Below, piece by piece: positions 56,252-64,000 of a stretch of 64,000 bases of DNA. Every line of letters begins with the position of its first letter. Position 1 is the stretch's first letter. Source of the stretch: JBARKJ01 sp963698885 (GTDB taxonomy: Bacteria > Nitrospirota > JACRHJ01); the NCBI GenBank assembly GCA_963698885.1, contig CAVOSJ010000006.1, positions 1-64,000 on the forward strand, written 5' to 3'. The notes under the pieces were generated by a model, which ran no database searches, was not told the DNA's origin, and was given only the letters and a program-made list of their open reading frames with translations. The position numbers and the translations under genes were made by a program.

Positions 56252-58014
56252 TACTTCTCCACCAGGATCGTCTGCTCCGGCAGGCGCGTCGGCACCTTCA
56301 TGTACGTGAGCGCCTGCTCTACGATATCCTTGAACGCCGGTGCCGCGACCATCCCGCCGTAATATATCCCACCATGCGGCTCATTCACCACCACTATCGC
56401 CGAAACCTTAGGGTTATCCGCGGGACAGAAGCCGACGAACGAGGCATAGTATTTCGTTTTTGAGTACCTGCCGGCCGCCCTGTCAAACTTCTGAGCGGTG
56501 CCGGTCTTGCCCGCCACCTGATATCCCTTTATCCTGGCGGAGACAGCGGTCCCGCCTTCTTCAACGACCGTGCTCAAAATACCCTTTAGCTTTTCGGCCG
56601 TCGCTTTCGATACGACCTGGCGGACTTTTGTCGGATTCCTCTTCATGATAACGGAACCGTCCATCCCCTTGATCTCCGAGACTAAATACGGCTCCATGTA
56701 AGACCCGCCGTTTGCAATGCAGTTCATTGCGGAAAGCATCTGGAGCGGCGTGACGCTCACCTCCTGGCCTATCGCGACGGAGGCGACTGACAGTCCGGAC
56801 CATTTCGAAATGTCCCGGAGTTTTCCGCCGGCTTCTCCCGGAAGGTCCACGCCCGTCTTCTCGCCGATGCCGAACGCCTTGGCGTATTTAAAAAGCCTCT
56901 GAGGCCCAAGCTTAAGCGCGACCTTAATCGTGCCCACATTGTTGCTCTTCTGTATAACCTCCGAAAAAGTCAGCCGTCCGCCTTCATTTTCCGCGGCGTG
57001 GATGACCCTGCCCGCGACCTCTATCTCTCCGTTCCCGCAGTCTATGACGTCGGTGGGCTTTACGACCCCTTCCTCTAACGCCCCGGAGGCGGTAACCAGC
57101 TTGAATGTCGAGCCAGGTTCGTAGAGGTCCGTAACCGCGCGGTTCCTCCAGTCCTGGCTGGAGTAGCCGGACCAGTTGTTGGGGTTGAAGCCGGGCCGGT
57201 TCGCCATCGCCAGCACCTCTCCGGTATTCGGGTCCATAACGATGGCGGTGGCGGATATGGGCTTGTATTTCTCCATGATCTCGTCAAGAGCTTTCTCCGC
57301 CATGTACTGTACCCTCTCGTTTATCGTCAGGGTTATGTCGTAGCCGGGCCTGGGAGAATTTTTGCCCGCGTCAAGAGCAAGGACCTCTCTGCCCGCGCCG
57401 TCCCGTTCTGTAATCGCCTTGCCCTGAAGCCCCCCGATATACGGCTCATACTCCGCCTCAAGCCCTTCCAAGCCCTTTCCGTCCGTACCGGTAAAACCCA
57501 GTATATGCGCCGCTATCTCTTTTTTGGGGTAGTACCTGCGGCTGTCGAACAGCCAGCCCAGCACCCCCTCCATATCGCCGTCCGTTTTTATTTTGGGCTG
57601 GACGTCCGGCGGTACTTTCCTGGCCAGCCATACGAACTTCTTCGTCCCTTTAAGTTTCTCTTCGAGAGATTTCCTGCCTATGCCCAGGGCCGGCGCCAGC
57701 GTCATTGCCACCGCGTGGGCGTCCTGCACGTTTTCCGGTACTCCGTAGAGCGAGTCGGCCTCCACGCTTACCGCGAGCTCGCTGCCGTTCCTGTCATATA
57801 TCGTCCCCCGCTTTGAAGGCAGCATGATGACTTCCTGCTGTTGCCTGATCGCTTTGTGCGTGAGAAAACTTTTTTCTATCACCTGCAGGTAAACGAGCCT
57901 GGCGCCCACTCCCATGTAACCTACGACAAGCAGGACGACCACCCATATCACACGCTTCTTCAGGCCGGATTTTTTCTCCACGGCCTCAGGATGCTTATCC
58001 AGCCGGCCCCGCAT
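56251..58014 (-). CDS. ftsI: FtsI/PBP3, septal peptidoglycan transpeptidase
   Basis: 587 residues. One N-terminal anchor (RVIWVVVLLVVGYMGVGARL), the PBP dimerisation domain (KRGTIYDRNGSELAVSVEAD), then the transpeptidase domain with SxxK in YEPGSTFKLVTASGALE, SxN in IQKSNNVGTIKVALK and KTG in VAGKTGTAQKFDRAAG. No PASTA domains. It crosslinks septal peptidoglycan and works with FtsW. It overlaps ftsL (TGATG). Confidence 0.97.
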
Positions 58015-58409
58015 CAGGTTTTACCCGGCGCCGCCGATTTAACGTTTACCTCGCGGCCGCCTGCGGAGGCGCTGGCGGTGCTCCTTTTAATTTTTTTCAC
58101 CATTACGATCTGCCCCGAAACCGGCACGCGCATGCCTATGTCCGTATCGGCGATGCTCTCTATCCTCTCAGGCGAAGTCAAAGTCGATTTTTCGATCTGG
58201 AGGTCGTTGTTTTCTCTCGCCAGCTCGGCCTTTTCCTTCTTCAGTGCCTGTATCTCGTACCCCACCTTTATCACCTGCACCCTCTGCCATACGTAAATCA
58301 TGCAAAACGCGGCGACCAGGAATACCATGAAAGATATGCCGAGCCTCTTTACAAGGCGCGTCTTTTTGAGCCTTATGCTCGACAGGTGGGACAGGGAGTG
58401 ATCATGCAT
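58014..58409 (-). CDS. ftsL: cell division protein FtsL
   Basis: 131 residues: short basic cytosolic part (SIRLKKTRLVKR), one anchor (LGISFMVFLVAAFCMIYVW), then a periplasmic coiled coil (YEIQALKKEKAELARENNDL) and IESIADTDIGMRVPVSGQIV, the usual FtsL end. Identified mainly by size, topology and place between rsmH and ftsI. It bridges FtsQ and FtsW/FtsI. Confidence 0.88.
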   Translation of the reverse strand: MHDHSLSHLSSIRLKKTRLVKRLGISFMVFLVAAFCMIYVWQRVQVIKVGYEIQALKKEKAELARENNDLQIEKSTLTSPERIESIADTDIGMRVPVSGQIVMVKKIKRSTASASAGGREVNVKSAAPGKT

Positions 58410-59347
58410 CAGATTTTCTCCGCCGCGCGAAGTTTCGCGCTTCTCGCGCTTGGATTTGACTTTATCTCATCTTCCGAAGGCTGAACTGGCCTCGGAGTCA
58501 ATACCTTGATAGACGGTTTTTTCCCGCATACGCATATCGGGAAATCCTTAGGACACGTGCAGGGTTTCGCCCCTGCCTTGAATGTATCCTTCACCAGCCT
58601 GTCCTCTAAGGAATGGTAAGAGATAACCACCGCGCGCCCCCCGGGCTTAAGCATCGAAACCATCTCCGGCAGGGCCGCCCTCAGCGCGCCAAGCTCGTCG
58701 TTTACCGCAATCCGGAGGGCCTGGAACGTCCTTGTCGCGGGATGGGTCTTGGGCGGCCACGCCCTGTGCGGTATCGAGTCTTCCACGACCCGGGCAAGCT
58801 CGCGGGTGGTAGTTATTTTTTTCTCCTCGCGCCTCTCCGATATCGTCCGGGCTATCTTTTTGGCCCAGCGCTCTTCTCCAAACTCCCAGAAAATCTTTGT
58901 CAGCTCGTCCGCTGAAAGGTCGTTGACCATATCCGCGGCGCTTTTCCCGAGGCTTGCGTCCATCCTCATGTCAAGCGGCGCGTCGGCCGAGAAGCCGAAG
59001 CCTCGCTCGGGTGTCTTGAGTTGAAGTGTGGAAACGCCCAGGTCCATAAGAAAACCGTCCAGTAAGTTATGCCCCTGCCGGCGGATTAGCTCACCCGCCT
59101 CCCGGAAGTCCGCCTTTAAAATCTCCAGCTTCTCCCCGTATCCCTTCAGGGCTTCTTCCGCCCTGGTTATGGCCTGTATGTCCTTGTCCACACCGATAAG
59201 CTTGCCGGAATCGATTTTCTTCAGTATTTCGGCTGCGTGCCCGCCAAGCCCCAGGGTCAAATCCGCGTATAACCCATCCGGTTTTACGTTCAGAAATTCT
59301 ACAGACTCGTGGAGCAGTACCGGGACGTGAAGCGCGACGGCACTCAC
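58409..59347 (-). CDS. rsmH: 16S rRNA (cytosine1402-N4)-methyltransferase
   Basis: 312 residues from a GTG at 59347 that overlaps the mraZ stop. HVPVLLHESVEFLNVKPDGL starts the protein; the SAM loop is YADLTLGLGGHAAEIL; then LMDLGVSTLQLKTPERGFGF, SADAPLDMRMD and AVVISYHSLEDRLVKDTF. The C-terminal end carries a CTCPKDFPICVCG stretch common in the family. It methylates C1402 of 16S rRNA in the ribosomal P site. Confidence 0.97.
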   Translation of the reverse strand: MSAVALHVPVLLHESVEFLNVKPDGLYADLTLGLGGHAAEILKKIDSGKLIGVDKDIQAITRAEEALKGYGEKLEILKADFREAGELIRRQGHNLLDGFLMDLGVSTLQLKTPERGFGFSADAPLDMRMDASLGKSAADMVNDLSADELTKIFWEFGEERWAKKIARTISERREEKKITTTRELARVVEDSIPHRAWPPKTHPATRTFQALRIAVNDELGALRAALPEMVSMLKPGGRAVVISYHSLEDRLVKDTFKAGAKPCTCPKDFPICVCGKKPSIKVLTPRPVQPSEDEIKSNPSARSAKLRAAEKI

Positions 59348-59799
59348 AGCCCGTACGCGGCCATAGCGTCCCTGACCTTCGCGCCGTCCTCTTCGGGGTT
59401 CTCTTTCTTCCAGGTCTCGGCATCCCAGAACTCCATCCGGTTGGAAAGCCCGATTATGATCACCTCACGGTTAAGCCCCGCGTAGGCCTTCAGCGCAGGC
59501 GGCACCAGGACGCGGCCTTGCCCGTCCAGTTCGCAGACTTTCGCGGAGGAATAGAAATTCCGGAGGTACTTCATCACCATTGGGTCGCTCTGGGGGAGGG
59601 AGTTTATCTTCTCGTCGATCTTCTGCCATTCCTCAATCGGATAGGCGGCGATGCACCGGTCGTAATTCTTCATCAGGACGAGTTTCTCGTCGTAGCGCTC
59701 GGAGAGGACCTCGCGGAAATCGGAAGGTATGCTTACCCGTCCCTTGTTGTCGAGGCTGTATGCGTGGTGCCCGATGAACCGGTCGATTAGAGCGGCCAA
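59344..59799 (-). CDS. mraZ: MraZ, transcriptional regulator of the dcw cluster
   Basis: 151 residues from a TTG at 59799, with AAGGGAGGTCCGGA upstream. Two SpoVT/AbrB-like MraZ repeats carry the DxxGR motif: SLDNKGRVSIPSDFREVLSE and ELDGQGRVLVPPALKAYAGL. It forms a ring and represses the dcw promoter by binding TGGGN repeats, which are present just upstream. First gene of the cluster. Confidence 0.95.
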   Translation of the reverse strand: MAALIDRFIGHHAYSLDNKGRVSIPSDFREVLSERYDEKLVLMKNYDRCIAAYPIEEWQKIDEKINSLPQSDPMVMKYLRNFYSSAKVCELDGQGRVLVPPALKAYAGLNREVIIIGLSNRMEFWDAETWKKENPEEDGAKVRDAMAAYGL

Positions 59800-60246
59800 T
59801 CCGGACCTCCCTTGAGAAAAAGCGCGCGAGATTAAAGATTATTTCAGGGCTTTTGGGGGGTAATGCACAGGCTCGTCAACAGGAATTATTAAAGCATTCT
59901 ACCACCTTCCCCCACTTTTCCCCACAACGGTTTGGAGTATACACGCCAAACGTTCACGTTGTCAAGGTAAAATCCTCGCAAAAACTCACTATTTTTAACT
60001 TTTCAAAGAACGGATGCCGGGTGTCCGGATAAGCCAAAAAGCTGGGTCTTCAAGGGGATGAACCTGGGGTGCTTCTTGAACTTCGGAAAAATCATTGTGA
60101 CAACCGGATTTTGGAGCTACTCCAGAGGTGGATTTTATCAGTAAACAGGTGGGAAGTCAAACTCGGAATTGCTTTTAAAAGCTTGTAAAAACCTTTTCTT
60201 TATAATATACTTAATTAACTTTGTTTAACCAATAAAGAGGTACGCA
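59800..60246. other. divergent intergenic region upstream of mraZ
   Basis: 447 bp holding the mraZ promoter and operator at its left end. The rest (about 60000-60240) is non-coding as far as I see; a TATAAT at 60201-60206 could serve the rightward gene at 60247, but I find no good -35. I recognise no riboswitch or small RNA. Confidence 0.4.
59900..59965 (-). promoter_or_regulatory. mraZ promoter with three MraZ boxes
   Basis: On the minus strand: -35 TTGACA (59960-59965), 18-bp spacer, -10 TATACT (59936-59941), then MraZ boxes GTGGGG (59920-59925), GTGGGG (59910-59915) and GTGGTA (59900-59905), each exactly 10 bp apart. The boxes lie over the expected transcription start and initial transcribed region, so MraZ binding would block initiation: classic autorepression of the dcw operon. 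Confidence 0.88.
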
Positions 60247-60732
60247 TTGCAAAAGGCTGAAGAAATCACTAAACAGAGCATATTCGACCTATACGACCTG
60301 AAATTCGGGATGAAAAAAGAGGCGGTGGCGGCGAAGGTAGAGGTCCTGGAGGGGGGAGAAGTGGGAGAAGCAAATCTCGCGGCCCTGGGGGCTGACTCCA
60401 TACGTCTCTTTTTCGACCACGAAGACAGGCTCTGGCAGGTAAAGGCCGTTTATCCGGTATCGAGTCCGAAAGAGGCCGAAGAAATCCTGGACAGGATGTC
60501 AAAGGATTACCGTTTCCAGACGCCGTCCTCAAGGGTGGCATTCGACATTACAGACCCGAAGGAAGATGTCGCGCTCCTCTCGATACGCTACTCCGAGGCG
60601 AACATGAAACGCGCCTACTTCCATCATATGATGGCGCTGGGTGCGCAGAAACTCGCGGCGGAAGAGGGCAAGAAAAAAGCGGAGATCGAAGAAGACGACG
60701 AGTACATACCGAACGGCCCGTTGATATTCTAA
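60247..60732 (+). CDS. conserved protein of unknown function
   Basis: 161 residues, TTG start at 60247 with AAAGAGG upstream. FDLYDLKFGMKKEAVAAKVE opens it, then LAALGADSIRLFFDHEDRLW, QVKAVYPVSSPKEAEEILDR, and a charged helix MALGAQKLAAEEGKKKAEIE before DDEYIPNGPLIF. 'LKFGM-KEAV' followed by 'DRLW-V---YP' resembles small proteins that track turnover of a bound ligand, but I cannot name the family. No signal peptide; cytosolic. Own terminator. Confidence 0.7.
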   Translation: MQKAEEITKQSIFDLYDLKFGMKKEAVAAKVEVLEGGEVGEANLAALGADSIRLFFDHEDRLWQVKAVYPVSSPKEAEEILDRMSKDYRFQTPSSRVAFDITDPKEDVALLSIRYSEANMKRAYFHHMMALGAQKLAAEEGKKKAEIEEDDEYIPNGPLIF

Positions 60733-60748
60733 TCCGGAAATAAATTGC

Positions 60749-60787
60749 AAAGCGGCTCAGGCGCCATTATGGCTCCAGAGCCGCTTT
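60749..60787 (+). terminator. intrinsic terminator after the 60247 gene
   Basis: Stem AAAGCGGCTC / GAGCCGCTTT closed by a 19-base loop, followed by TTT to 60790. 17 bases past the stop; it also separates this gene from convergent hflX. Confidence 0.8.
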
Positions 60788-60823
60788 TTTGTTTAGCGAA
60801 TTTCCCTGGCTTCTACGTCTTTT

Positions 60824-62569
60824 TCACTCCTGGCCCGGCCACAACCTCCGTTCCAACTCACGCATCAGCGGCGGAAAAGTTTTCCGGTCCATTGCGGAGA
60901 TCGCGAGGGCGCTATGCGAGCGGGCTTCCGCCTGGGCGAGTTCTTTATCTATCAAATCCGATTTATTAAATACCGTAAGCCGGTCCTTCTCCGCCAGACC
61001 GAGTTCGCCCAGTATCTTCTCCACGGACTCCATCTGCTCCTCGAAACGCGGGCTCGATACGTCCACCACGTGCATCAGCAAGTCCGCGTCTTCCAGTTCC
61101 TCCAATGTCGCGCGGAAGGCCGCGAACAGGGGCTTCGGGAGGTCGCGGATGAACCCCACCGTGTCCGTGATTATCACGTCCCGCTCCCTGGGAAACCTGA
61201 GCCGCCTGCTGGCGGTGTCGAGGGTTGCGAATAGCTTGTTTTCCACCACCGTTTCGCTCTGCGTGAGCGCATTTAATAGTGTCGATTTGCCCGCATTCGT
61301 ATAGCCGACTATTGATATGATGGGCAGGCCCATCTCGCCCCTGCGCGACTTCCTCTGCGCCCTCGCGCGGGATAAATCCTTCAGCATCTTTTCCAGGTGG
61401 GATATCCGGTCGCGCACTCTCCTTCTGTCCGTCTCAAGCTTGCTCTCGCCCGGACCTCTTCCGCCGATACCTCCCATCAACCTCGACAGCGCGGTCCCTT
61501 TGCCCGTCAGCATCGGGAGGCGGTATTTCAACTGCGCCAGTTCCACCTGCACCTTGCCGTCTCTGGAGTGGGCGCGGGCCGCGAATATATCCAGTATCAA
61601 CTGGGAGCGGTCGATTACTTTTATCTCCGCCATCTCGGAAATGGAGCGCAGCTGGGACGGGGAAAGTTCCTGGTCGAATATGAGGACTGTGGCCCCTTTC
61701 TGAAGGGCCATAATTATTATCTCCCTCAGCTTGCCCTCGCCCATCAGGTATTTTGAATTGATTTTGTCCGGCCTCTGCATTACGGTATCGAGCACTATCA
61801 CGTCCGCCGATTTGGCAAGCTCGACAAGCTCGTCCATCGCCTCCTTCTGGGCGCCGCGCGTACCTTTGGACATCACGCTTATCAGTATCGCCCGCTCGCG
61901 GGTGTCCCGGACGTTGAAACTCTCGCCCTGCACCCGGAGCATCTCGTCCTCTAAAGAGGTAATGAACGAGGTGAAATCCACGTTCAACTGGTGGAAGGGG
62001 ATCGACGGGATCTGGGTCCAGGCCTGGCCGCGCTCGTTGGGCGGGAGGAGATGCGCAATATAAATTCTGCCCGGCAGGCCATCGGGGAGCACGCCGACAG
62101 CCGCCACTAAGTCGAGCCTCAGGAGCGCTAAGTCAGTCATGTCGTCTGGAGTCAGCGGCTCGTCGTTTAAGTGGGTATGCACGAGCCTTAGTCCCCGGAG
62201 GCGCTTTGGGCCAAGCGAGAAGTCCGAGAGGTCCGGTATGGTGACGGAACGGTTATCGCCGACGATGACGAACTGGATGACTCCGCGCCTGTCGATGATT
62301 ACTCCGACCTGCCTGGCGATATCGCGCGAAACCTCCGTCAGGTATCGCCCAAGCTCCGCCGTGACCACCTCGTTCGGCGGGACCTTCCTGCGGTATATCT
62401 TCTCAAGCCTGTGTATTTCGCCTGCCTTCAGGCCGGTCAAGTTCCCAAATAGAGTGGCTATGATAAATCTCCTTATTGAAGAGGGCGTTACTTCTATTCT
62501 ACTTTTCTTTCGCGGGAAAGAAAAGTAGCAAAAGAAAGCGGGGCTATAAAAAATTAAATAAAAAAACAT
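60824..62569 (-). CDS. hflX: HflX, ribosome-associated GTPase (long form)
   Basis: 581 residues as read. An N-terminal extension (GLKAGEIHRLEKIYRRKVPP, VVTAELGRYLTEVSRDIARQ) like Geobacter-type HflX; HflX domain with VIVLDTVMQRPDKINSKYLM, GEGKLREIIIMALQKGA and GGRGPGESKLETDRR; G1 GYTNAGKSTLLNAL, G3 DTVGFIRDLP, G4 FNKSDLID. It binds and splits stalled 70S ribosomes. The first 35 residues (from MFFYLIFYSP) translate a palindromic repeat and lack a ribosome site. A perfect AAGGAG sits 7 bases before an ATA at 62461 (IATLFGNLTGLKA), where the family normally starts, so the true start may be non-AUG or a miscalled ATG. Confidence 0.92.
   Translation of the reverse strand: MFFYLIFYSPAFFCYFSFPRKKSRIEVTPSSIRRFIIATLFGNLTGLKAGEIHRLEKIYRRKVPPNEVVTAELGRYLTEVSRDIARQVGVIIDRRGVIQFVIVGDNRSVTIPDLSDFSLGPKRLRGLRLVHTHLNDEPLTPDDMTDLALLRLDLVAAVGVLPDGLPGRIYIAHLLPPNERGQAWTQIPSIPFHQLNVDFTSFITSLEDEMLRVQGESFNVRDTRERAILISVMSKGTRGAQKEAMDELVELAKSADVIVLDTVMQRPDKINSKYLMGEGKLREIIIMALQKGATVLIFDQELSPSQLRSISEMAEIKVIDRSQLILDIFAARAHSRDGKVQVELAQLKYRLPMLTGKGTALSRLMGGIGGRGPGESKLETDRRRVRDRISHLEKMLKDLSRARAQRKSRRGEMGLPIISIVGYTNAGKSTLLNALTQSETVVENKLFATLDTASRRLRFPRERDVIITDTVGFIRDLPKPLFAAFRATLEELEDADLLMHVVDVSSPRFEEQMESVEKILGELGLAEKDRLTVFNKSDLIDKELAQAEARSHSALAISAMDRKTFPPLMRELERRLWPGQE
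62499..62545. repeat. CTACTTTTCTTTC palindrome with tail, upstream of hflX
   Basis: CTACTTTTCTTTC, loop GC, GGGAAAGAAAAGTAG (62499-62528), then caaaagaaagcggggct to 62545. It is almost identical to the left half of the composite repeat at 28.9 kb. It lies within the extended hflX frame, arguing that the first 35 codons there are not native. Confidence 0.75.
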
Positions 62570-62599
62570 GTTAAACTTGATATTAAGGAGGATGTTGCG

Positions 62600-63451
62600 A
62601 TGAAAAAGACTTTAAAATCCGGAACACATATCGTCCTGGCTTCTACCACGTCTCCCCAGAACACGGGGCTTTTAGATATCCTGGTCCAGGAATATTACAG
62701 ACGGAGCGAGCTGGGCGCCAGGATAGACGTCGTCTCGGTCGGCACCGGAGCGGCTCTGGATATAGCCAGGCGCGGCGACGCGGACTTGATACTCGTCCAC
62801 GACCCCGAAATGGAAAAAGCCTTCGTGGCCGAAGGGTACGGCATCGATCGCCGGGAAGTGATGTATAACGATTTTGTAATATTGGGCCCATCCGCCGACC
62901 CGGCCGGGATTAAAAAAGCCGGTTCGGCAATCAAGGCCTTCAAAATGATTTCGGGAAGCGGCGCGCCTTTCGTGTCGCGGGGAGACGAATCCGGCACGCA
63001 TGACCGGGAGAAGAAGTTCTGGAAATCGGCCCGGGTGGACATAAAACAGATGAAGGATTTTATTACCGCCGGCAAGGGGATGGTGGATACCCTGAAAATA
63101 GCCGACAGGTTTAACGCTTATATCCTGTCCGACAGGGGGACCTACCTGGCGAAGAAGGACAGCCTGAAACATATTACCCTGCTGTTCGAGGGCGACCCGG
63201 CGCTTGACAACCAGTACTCCATAATGGCGGTGAACCCGGCCAAATACCCTCATGTCCGCTATGGCGAGGCGCTGGATTTCATCGAGTTCATCACCGGGCC
63301 AATCGGCCAGAAGTTAATCGACGGCTTCAGGGACGGGTCACGGCAACGTATTGTTTCATCCGAATGCCGGACAGAAGAAGACAAAGGCAAGGAAGATCGC
63401 GTAGGACGCAGCCATTTGCCTTATAGCAGGACGCAGCCCCTTTGCCGTTGA
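62600..63451 (+). CDS. tupA: TupA-like tungstate-binding protein, C-terminus frameshifted
   Basis: Start at 62600 with AAGGAGG upstream. The TupA signature is present: VLASTTSPQNTGLLDILVQE, VVSVGTGAALDIARRGDADL, ILVHDPEMEKAFVAEGYGID, APFVSRGDESGTHDREKKFW. TupA binds tungstate in the periplasm for an ABC importer. Two oddities: only nine residues precede the first strand, so there is no signal peptide as read; and after FRDGS the frame leaves the family. One base off near 63340 it reads HGNVLFHPNAGQKKTKARKI with a stop at 63404, a normal TupA end. The tupB/tupC genes do not follow. Confidence 0.8.
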   Translation: MKKTLKSGTHIVLASTTSPQNTGLLDILVQEYYRRSELGARIDVVSVGTGAALDIARRGDADLILVHDPEMEKAFVAEGYGIDRREVMYNDFVILGPSADPAGIKKAGSAIKAFKMISGSGAPFVSRGDESGTHDREKKFWKSARVDIKQMKDFITAGKGMVDTLKIADRFNAYILSDRGTYLAKKDSLKHITLLFEGDPALDNQYSIMAVNPAKYPHVRYGEALDFIEFITGPIGQKLIDGFRDGSRQRIVSSECRTEEDKGKEDRVGRSHLPYSRTQPLCR

Positions 63452-63482
63452 AAGGACGCGGGGTTTCTGATAATATTTATCC

Positions 63483-64000
63483 ATGCTCCAATACATTGCC
63501 CGCCGCCTCCTGATGATGGTGCCGCTTCTGATCGGCATCACCGTTATAACCTTCATCGTAATACACCTTGCCCCCGGGAACCCGGTCGAGGTCGCGGTGG
63601 AGATGAACCCCAGGGCGTCCGCTCAGGCCAGGGAAAACCTCCGGAAGCTCTACGGCCTGGACAAACCGCTGTATGTCCAGTACGCAAACTGGGTCACAAG
63701 GTTCGCGAAGCTCGATTTCGGAGATTCGTACTCAGACGGCAGGCCGGTGTGGGACAAGATAAAGGAAAGACTGCCGGTTACGATAACGATAAACGTCCTG
63801 GAGCTTTTAGTCGCCTTTATCGTAGCGATGCCGATGGGCATTATCTCAGCCGTCAAACGGAACTCTCTCCTTGATAAATCCACCACCGTAACCGTCTTCC
63901 TTGGCTTTTCCATCCCGTCCTTCTGGCTGGGGCTTCTGCTTATGATACTCTTCGGCGTGCAGCTCGGCTGGCTGCCGATATCGGGGCTACAGAGCCTGGA
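63483..64000 (+). CDS. DppB-type ABC peptide/nickel transporter permease, partial
   Basis: Runs off the right edge after about 172 residues. MLQYIARRLLMMVPLLIGIT then TFIVIHLAPGNPVEV is the characteristic start of DppB/OppB permeases; LYGLDKPLYVQYANWVTRFA, then LDFGDSYSDGRPVWDKIKER and LPVTITINVLELLVAFIVAM, GFSIPSFWLGLLLMILFGVQ follow. It would form half of the membrane channel of a dipeptide, oligopeptide or nickel importer; the substrate cannot be told. No obvious ribosome site; a pair of 19-20-bp direct repeats lies just upstream (63402-63446). Confidence 0.9.
   Translation, partial: MLQYIARRLLMMVPLLIGITVITFIVIHLAPGNPVEVAVEMNPRASAQARENLRKLYGLDKPLYVQYANWVTRFAKLDFGDSYSDGRPVWDKIKERLPVTITINVLELLVAFIVAMPMGIISAVKRNSLLDKSTTVTVFLGFSIPSFWLGLLLMILFGVQLGWLPISGLQSL

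Overview
The window looks like a chromosomal piece of an uncultured Gram-negative bacterium of about 55% G+C. It encodes lipoproteins, an outer-membrane beta-barrel, a meso-DAP-type MurE and periplasmic haem proteins. The ATP synthase operon carries paired b and b' subunits but lacks a and c. With MglA/MglB, a long-form HflX and a cytochrome c, this recalls Desulfobacterota (Geobacter-like) or Nitrospirota relatives. That placement is inference from gene content; no rRNA gene is present.

Layout. 0-15 kb is an accessory region, almost all on the minus strand: the start of a hydrogenase/sulfite-reductase-like iron-sulfur subunit, three PAS sensor histidine kinases, small envelope proteins (BON, Thivi_2564, DUF3309), a phospholipase D/cardiolipin synthase, an outer-membrane barrel protein, and a KaiC-like double ATPase with a small unknown partner. 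Most larger genes here are broken by single-base indels. A tRNA-Ala(GGC) with an integrase remnant beside it and three copies of a palindromic repeat mark the right edge. 15.6-23.1 kb holds a cytochrome c gene and the atp operon (b'-b-delta-alpha-gamma-beta-epsilon). 23.5-27 kb runs rightward: a PRC/MgtE_N/CBS protein, an NRAMP-related carrier and a peptidoglycan glycosyltransferase. 27-31 kb encodes OsmC and 2-oxoacid dehydrogenase E2, E1-beta and E1-alpha. 31.6-41.2 kb is mixed: a zinc-knuckle/histone-H1-like protein, RtcA, a patatin, two broken exported proteins, MglA/MglB, a cupin, lipoproteins and a broken B12-binding radical SAM gene. 41.2-59.8 kb is a complete division and cell-wall (dcw) cluster from mraZ to ftsZ, with a D,D-carboxypeptidase gene inserted between mraY and murD. 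60.2-64 kb has an unknown gene, hflX, a tupA-like gene and the start of a DppB-type permease.

How the genes work together. The dcw genes form one long leftward transcript with mostly overlapping stop/start codons, led by a clear promoter with three MraZ boxes at 10-bp spacing. The atp genes form a second leftward operon. The most interesting modules are the coupled unknown-protein/KaiC/PAS-kinase locus, a candidate divalent-metal system in which an MgtE-type sensor domain sits beside an NRAMP lacking the family's metal-binding Met, and the zinc-knuckle protein with an H1-like tail.

Caution. Roughly 30 frame breaks fall in the first 15 kb, and smaller groups fall near 26.7, 33.1, 34.5-36.6, 39.5-40.0 and 63.3 kb. 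The atp, pdh and dcw genes are essentially clean. The breaks I could resolve are one-base indels with conserved protein on both sides, so sequencing error in low-coverage accessory DNA and very recent decay are both possible. Genes with such breaks are labelled pseudogene only to mark the disrupted frame.
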